Source: Eonycteris spelaea
Taxonomy: Eukaryota > Chordata > Mammalia > Chiroptera > Pteropodidae
Reading direction: 5' to 3'
Length of the DNA stretch: 64,000 nucleotides
Assembly (NCBI GenBank): GCA_003508835.1
Contig: PUFA01000034.1
Location: forward strand, 5,296,501 to 5,360,500
The translations under genes were made by a program, and so were the position numbers. Numbering within the stretch: the first letter of the stretch is position 1; each line of letters begins with the position of its first letter. The notes under the pieces were generated by a model, which was given only the letters and a program-made list of their open reading frames with translations, was not told where the DNA came from and did no database searches. Below, in pieces: positions 58,645 to 64,000 of this stretch.

Positions 58645-60285
58645 TTGGAAATGAAATCTAGCAATGTTAATTCAATCCCAGCTAGATTGCAAAACACCTC
58701 TTCTTTTAATATGAAATACAAGTGTGCCTTAAAATAGAAATTGATACATATTAACATTGATAGGTAAAGATATATTTACTAAATTGCGATTTCTACAAAT
58801 ATTGTCTCCAAGAAGAAAATAAATCCAATAGCTTATGAAACCCTTTGCTATGAGAGCAGAAAAGAGCTCTCCCAACCCTAATAAAATTATGTATCAAAGT
58901 GCTTTATTTCAAAGTGCAAAGCAAATTTTTAAAAATGTCAGGGACATTTGTTATTCAGAGGTTGCATAATCAAATATTTTCCAGGCCAGTACTTGTACCA
59001 AAAATGGGACTCACAAAGCCTGCTGAATTTAAAGACGCCCCAAGTCCACCAAGTACTACTCAGTACAGCCTGATTTAGCAATGTTTCAGGAGAAGACAAA
59101 AACTCAGAATTTTTTAGGTGCATCCTTCCAGTTTTTAAGTGTTGGCCACTCATTTAAACTATTTTAATACTGTGCAGGTTAATATAATTCCCAGTTAGTG
59201 AGTTCTGTTTACACTCTCATTGCTAGATGTTTTTAAGGTAAAACTATACTTCTATTTTAAATGACGTGCAACAAGTTATACTCTTTACTTAAATGAAAAT
59301 ACATTCTTGACTAGAGAATCGAGTTAATTGAACCATGTGGAAAGAATCCATCATTGTAAGGGCACGGACTCCAGGTACGTTGAGAAAAGCCATTTATTAA
59401 ATTCTAGTACCCTTCCCAAAATGTCTGGGCGAGGTTATCCCCTCTCATGCCCACCCTTTCTAAAAGAGATAGTCTTCAACCTCATTTCAAAATACTGAGT
59501 GCTATTTTAGTTCTTCTTGGAAAGCTTCCTACAGGCTTTCGATATTAAAAAAAAAAAAAAATCTAATATCCCCACTGAAGAGCTCGATGAAATTCTCAAA
59601 ACCGTTGAGGTCATTTAAGAAAAATGAAGCCATCAGCGTGGGCCATCCTTGCCCATCAGGAGAGCAAGTGTCACTTTGAAAGGATATGTTTTTATGGCGT
59701 GATGATGTAGTTTTAAACTGTGTCAGTCACTCCATCCCCCACAAGCTTCTGCTCTTCTGATCTGAATAAATTCTCATTATCCCCAATGAGAAAAGCCCTC
59801 ACTCCATACGATGGTCCAAGTTCAATTCCATTTGACCAGTTATCTACATAGACCACTGAAGTCCTCCGACAGCTTCACCCCTAGAGACTTAAGGCAAGCA
59901 AGATGCAGGCTCATAGAACATGATCTGCTAAGGGGTTCTTTCCCGCAGCGCTAAAGCTTCCCGGTGGGAAGTCACTCTGAGTTGAAGGCAGTATTTTCTG
60001 GGTTTGTTTTGATCGCCATTTTCTGGGTTTGTTTTGATTGCCATCACATCAGCCCACTTTCGGTGCAGGAGCTGGATTATCTGTCACATTTGGTGGGACC
60101 CACGAGAACCCATCGCTCAAGTGGTTACTTATATGTCAAGACTGCAAATTTCATTTGATTTTGAAGGAGACAGTTGTTGAATAATCAGGAAAATTCCTCA
60201 TCGCTGTCATTCTAATGGAATTTTGCACTTCCAGATTTTTTCATTAGCATTAGATTCCCAACGCAGAGATCACACATTTTTAAAG
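58645..60285. other. Unique sequence
   Basis: No exon or family recognised. It includes a 25-base tandem duplication at 59993-60042, and an A(15) run at about 59547 flanked by 'gatatta' and 'taatatc', a short inverted pair. Confidence 0.5.
59993..60042 (+). repeat. 25-base tandem duplication
   Basis: Two adjacent copies (59993-60017, 60018-60042) are identical except one position, 'gatcgcc' in the first and 'gattgcc' in the second, a CpG-type C to T change. Confidence 0.95.
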
Positions 60286-60289
60286 ATCT

Positions 60290-60432
60290 CTTTCAAGTCA
60301 CAAAAAAATACATGCTCAGTGCAGAGTTTAGAAAATACAGAAAGGGATTATAAAGAAAACATCAGAGATAACCCTATCAGCTATTAACATTTTCATATTT
60401 TTATACACATGAAACTATGTATACATTTATGT
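60290..60432 (-). mobile_element. Antisense old L1-like remnant, left part
   Basis: 'aaaaaatacatgctcagtgc', 'gaaaatacagaaagggatta', 'agagataaccctatcagcta' and 'ttaacattttcatattttta' recall an old antisense LINE segment. The matching continuation appears at 61020 beyond an L2. Confidence 0.45.
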
Positions 60433-60439
60433 TTAATTA

Positions 60440-61010
60440 GTTCATTCATTTAACATTTACTGAGCTCTTACTATATGCCGGGCATCACTCTTAGTTAGAC
60501 TGGGAATGCATGATGAAAGACCAAGGGAGAGCCCCACATTTGTGGAGTTTATAATCTGCAGGGTGGCGGAGGGCAGGCAGGAGTGGCACAAATTAATAAT
60601 AAACATCGTAAATAAATACATTCTGTGGAAGGTCTGATACTGAAAACAACAGCTTAGGGCGGAAGAGATTGGGAGGCCAGAGACAAGGCGGCAACTAAGG
60701 ACGGTGAAAGGAAGCCGCCTCCAGAAGGGGCATTTGAGAAAGATCTGGAGGAGGCGATGCGGTGAGGCACAGGGCACCGCTGGGAAGATGCTAAGACAGC
60801 CGTGTGCTTGCTTGCTCTAGGAAATAGCAAGGAGGCCAGTGTGGCCAGCATGAAGGGAGGGGACGTGAAGGACACGGGGTCCCAGAGCTGCCTTGGGTCC
60901 AAGCATGTAGGGCCTTGGCCTCCATGGCAACAAATTACATGATTTTACTTCAAATGAAATGCAGAGCTACTGCAAGGTTTTAAGCACAGAAATGACCTGA
61001 GTAATATTAC
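60440..61010 (-). mobile_element. L2 3' region, antisense
   Basis: Complement of L2 over about 570 bases: 'gttcattcatttaacattta', 'ctgagctcttactatatgcc', 'gggcatttgagaaagatctg'-like, 'aaatagcaaggaggccagtg', 'tggccagcatgaagggaggg', 'catgtagggccttggcctcc', 'aaggttttaagcacagaaat'. GC-rich for this area. The 106- and 82-codon minus frames at 60457-60902 lie inside it and hold old L2 sequence only. Confidence 0.85.
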
Positions 61011-61019
61011 ATTGTTAAA

Positions 61020-61240
61020 GGGATGCCACCTAGGTCAGCAATTATGCAGTATAACATTTTGTATTCAACCGTGCTCGTTTAACACAAGAGCATTTTTCCA
61101 TGTCATTTTTTTAGGGGGAAAGGGTACCCTGTTAATGTCTGCATTCTAACTCCATCGGTGGTGAATGTACTGTTTCTTTTCAGTTTTTTCTACTAATAAT
61201 ATTTAGTTAAATATCTCAGTACAGAAGTCTTTATTTTGGT
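61020..61240 (-). mobile_element. Antisense old L1-like remnant, right part
   Basis: 'gcagtataacattttgtatt', 'caaccgtgctcgtttaacac', 'aagagcatttttccatgtca', and 'cagtttttt' with 'agtacagaagtctttattt' further on. These fit the continuation of the 60290 segment after removal of the L2. Confidence 0.45.
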
Positions 61241-61244
61241 GTCT

Positions 61245-62090
61245 GTCCTCTAGAGTTCTAGAAAGGGCATTACAAGGTAACAGGCATGCATGAATAAGAG
61301 TCTTGAAAGACATGTCCAGATTATTTTTCATAAAAGTCATAAATTTATACTCACCAAAGCAACATGTAAAATATTATACATTATTATGATGAATAGAATA
61401 ACATATCAGTTTTCCTAATTTAAGAAACCAGCAAAATTTGTTCACTCATTTGTCAACAATGATTTCTTAAAATCTATACTCTTCAGCAATCGGTAGACAT
61501 ATCAGGTCAACATGTGCCCATATTTTTCACACACACCTACATTTCTTATCTTTTGTTTTTTACTCCCTTCAGTACATTATACCATTTTCCTATAATTGAC
61601 TTTAAATGGAAATGACCAGCAAACATGGTTCGAGCCAGGATCTCATTCCTTTTCTTCCTTCCAGTAACATTTCTTTAATTCAGTTATATGATGTGATGTT
61701 TGGGATAATTGAAGCAGAGGACTAATTCTTTTGTATCTCTGGAAGGAAAGGTTTGCCAAGGAAATTAAAAAGTTAAACAGAAACACAAAGGAAAAAAATA
61801 TACAAAGTACCTTAGGAAAATTATTCTTATGTATTTATTAATTGCAGTAATTTTTTTCCAATTAAGTACTATTTTAGCATAACCTACACCTACTTTCCTC
61901 TCAAAACACTGTCAATTCAGATTTTCACCACTGTGAGCTTCGCTTCTGTAAGCTTCGCTTCGGTTATCTGGATATTTTCCCACGTTGACAGATATAAAAA
62001 TGTATGCCATATCTTTGTGCAGTTGTAAACTGAATGAATAAGGAGACTTAAGAATAAATAAATTTATAGGACTTAGCATGGTATCATTTC
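61245..62090. other. AT-rich unique sequence
   Basis: Nothing recognised except a 15-base tandem duplication at 61931-61960 ('ctgtgagcttcgctt' / 'ctgtaagcttcgctt'). Confidence 0.5.
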
Positions 62091-62094
62091 TTAA

Positions 62095-62330
62095 TTTAAT
62101 ATTGAGCGCTTTTGCTATGCCAGCACTATGCTACTGTTTTAAAGAATAACCCCATTTAACCACCAGAATAGTTCCATGATGAAGCTTCTATTGTAATCTG
62201 CATTTTACAGATGAGGAAAATAAGGTTTAGAGAGTTCTGAGTACTGTGTTCAATTTTATCCAGCTAGTAAGTAGTAGAGTGGAAATCTGAATCTAGATTT
62301 CTGAAGTGCCAGAACACTGGGCATTATGGA
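62095..62330 (-). repeat. MIR SINE remnant, antisense
   Basis: Complement of MIR, nearly full length: 'gagcgcttttgctatgccag', 'cactatgctactgttttaaa', 'atctgcattttacagatgag', 'gaaaataaggtttagagagt', 'ccagctagtaagtagtagag', 'tggaaatctgaatctagatt'. Confidence 0.85.
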
Positions 62331-62394
62331 AATCAGGACTCATTTAAATGTCATGGTCATAGAAGCAAAGGATTAGAAGGGATGTTACAGGTTA

Positions 62395-62610
62395 CAGTAG
62401 AAAATAGCATGGTATAGCATTAAGAGAAGCAGGTTAAATCTCAGATTGGTTGTGTACCAGTGATCTAACCTTGAATTCTAAATTAAACTTAATTCTTGAT
62501 TTTTTTCCATTTATAAAAGGGCTATAATTAAATGACCATGTAAAATACCTTATAGAGTGCTAAACTCCTGCTATGCACTAAATGATGCTCATTTTTATTA
62601 GAAGTAATAT
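62395..62610 (+). repeat. MIR SINE remnant
   Basis: Sense MIR: 'aaaatagcatggtatagcat', 'taagagaagcaggttaaatc', 'agtgatctaaccttgaattc', 'ccatttataaaagggctata', 'ctgctatgcactaaatgatg'. Head-to-head with the MIR at 62095. Confidence 0.75.
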
Positions 62611-62614
62611 AAAT

Positions 62615-63175
62615 AAGGTTGTATAACAGAGTGATTTGGCGGAAGAGCAGACATACGTGAGAGCGAGGTGGTCACTGTAACACATTCTGAGCTAAAGTCT
62701 AGATGGAGCAGAATGCAGCGATATAATGAGTTTTGACATCCAAACAAATCTACACCTAAAACTTTAAAAAATAATAAGTAAAGCACCTCAGGGATAAACA
62801 ATTCAATAGTAAGCATCTACTGGTCTTTATGTTTAAACACAAATTCATGCCATGCCAAGTTAGCAATAGTGATGTGTACTTCCCTCCTTACTTTAAAATA
62901 GTATTTTTGTACTTATGCCACTTACAAGACATATGCCTTAACATTTTCCCCATAGCCCTTGTAAAAATAAAAAGCTAGGTTATCATGTTCTCTCACTTGA
63001 TCCTCTTATCCAGACAAGGAACTGTGGATTCAAAATTATTGCTTGGGATCATGGTGAAGCCCAAGATTGTAGAACAGCTTTTAAATGTCCAAAGATGATA
63101 ATACCCTATAGTAGCGATTAAATTCATGAGGACATTACTTGCTATCACTTCTTTCTTTAGCAGAGATAATATATA
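62615..63175. other. Unique sequence
   Basis: Nothing recognised. Confidence 0.5.
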
Positions 63176-63179
63176 AATT

Positions 63180-63552
63180 TTGATGAAATATTGCCATTTG
63201 TGACAACATGGATGGACTTCCAGATAATCATGCCAAATGAAATAAGTCAGACAGAAAAAGTTGAAAACCACATGATATCACTTACACGTGGGATATAAAC
63301 CTAAAAGCAACAAATGAACAACACAAACAAACAGAGATGCATGGACATGGACTATAAGCTAATGGTTACCAGAAGGGTAGGGGGAAGAAGGAGGAGGAGG
63401 TAGATGGAGTAAAAGGGGTCAAATATGTGGTGACAGAAAGAAATCTAACTATGAGAGGTAAACGCAATGCAATATATATATACCTTACTGTTAAATTGTA
63501 CTCCTGAAACTTATTGGATTTCATTAACAATGTCATCATAAAAAAAAAAAAA
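63180..63552 (+). mobile_element. 5'-truncated L1 3' end
   Basis: It starts inside the last part of ORF2 ('atattgccatttgtgacaac', 'atggatggacttccagataa', 'gaaataagtcagacagaaaa'), passes the 3' untranslated region with 'taatggttaccagaagggta' and 'ctgttaaattgtactcctga', and ends in a 12-base A run at 63541. The short length is typical of aborted reverse transcription. It is better preserved than the L1M fragments. No clear target duplication was found. Confidence 0.85.
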
Positions 63553-64000
63553 CAGATATGTGTATCTATAATATAGATATATAAATTTGCAAAACATAGC
63601 ATCTGACACAGAAGATAGTTCAATAAATTTTATATTATATTATGTTATATATTATATGTAATTATTAATAACACCATTTTAGAGTACAGCCCTTTTCTTA
63701 TATTAAGAAGTTACTAATTGATTATTTTTCCTGTTATAATCTAGTTATTTTGCATAATGTCTACTTATGAAGAGATCTATGTTTCACTGGACATATCTGA
63801 TAGATTTGGTAGTTGCCTGAATGAAAAAGTCTCTACTGAACGATAATTTTTCAGGATAAAAGACTGCAACACAACTAGTACTGAAAATGGAAAAATTACT
63901 AGCCATTAATATTTACAAATTATATCCCTATAATGAAGTAGCAATGCTATAATCATGTTGTTTTTAAACAATCAAGATTGAATTAAAGTATAGCTAATTT
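63553..64000. other. AT-rich unique sequence
   Basis: Includes a TATAT/ATTAT low-complexity run at 63630-63665. No element recognised. Confidence 0.5.

Noticed and set aside
1..64000. CRISPR array, bacterial operon, prophage or defence system
   Set aside because: Repeats, SINEs, LINEs, CpG depletion and microsatellites are all vertebrate. No regularly spaced direct repeats or bacterial gene layout exist.
1..64000. Endogenous viral insertion with gag, pol or other viral genes
   Set aside because: Apart from non-coding MaLR LTRs, no open frame or decayed frame with retroviral or other viral motifs was recognised.

Overview
The window looks like ordinary nuclear DNA of a placental mammal. It is AT-rich and carries many ancient, decayed interspersed repeats (MIR, L2, L1M, MaLR LTRs, MER5, MER20, Tigger). 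I see no convincing protein-coding gene. Nearly all open reading frames are short, fall in no pattern, or lie inside transposons, GC-rich DNA or microsatellites. The most telling clue to the species is at 4984-5201: a minus-strand hybrid SINE made of a tRNA-Val(TAC)-derived head, a 5S rRNA-derived middle and a poly(A) tail. A second SINE at 3984-4224 has a 5S rRNA head and a separate 3' module. From established knowledge, the 5S-derived MEG SINEs and the tRNA/5S hybrid MEG-TR are known from fruit bats (Pteropodidae), so a megabat genome is the best inference. That assignment rests on memory of the family, not on a database search.

Layout. 1-9 kb: AT-rich unique sequence with MIR and MER5A remnants, the two 5S-derived SINEs, and an antisense L1M remnant (5.8-7.3 kb). 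8.4-12.6 kb: MIR, an MLT1-type LTR, a second MIR with an ATT microsatellite, and a very decayed sense L1M. 12.6-22 kb: mostly unique, with MIR, MER20, an L1 3' end and a CT/CA microsatellite. 22.1-31.25 kb: a nested block in which an L2 is interrupted by a Tigger-type DNA transposon (23120-23967, TA target duplication) and then abutted by a near full-length but dead L1 (24123-31236). A 16-base target-site duplication brackets the L1. 31.3-35.3 kb: unique sequence, a potentially Z-DNA-forming GC/AC tract, an antisense L1M and an ATGT microsatellite. 35.6-37.2 kb: the only strong CpG island, with a GC box and a candidate first exon ending at a good splice donor (36077/36078). 37.2-48 kb: unique sequence, MIRs, antisense L1M, MaLR LTRs and one coding-like decayed stretch at 47.0-47.4 kb. 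48.8-49.7 kb: a second, weaker segment that has kept its CpGs and may be a regulatory element. 50-64 kb: unique sequence, sense L1M (53.8-56.2 kb), a MIR pair, L2, and a 5'-truncated L1 at 63.2-63.55 kb.

How it fits together. This is an intergenic or intronic region in which successive retroposition waves can be ordered by nesting: L2, then Tigger and L1, with the MEG SINEs among the younger insertions. Any real gene function most likely sits at the CpG island promoter, whose gene body would continue as unseen exons. Strand and product cannot be settled from this window alone.
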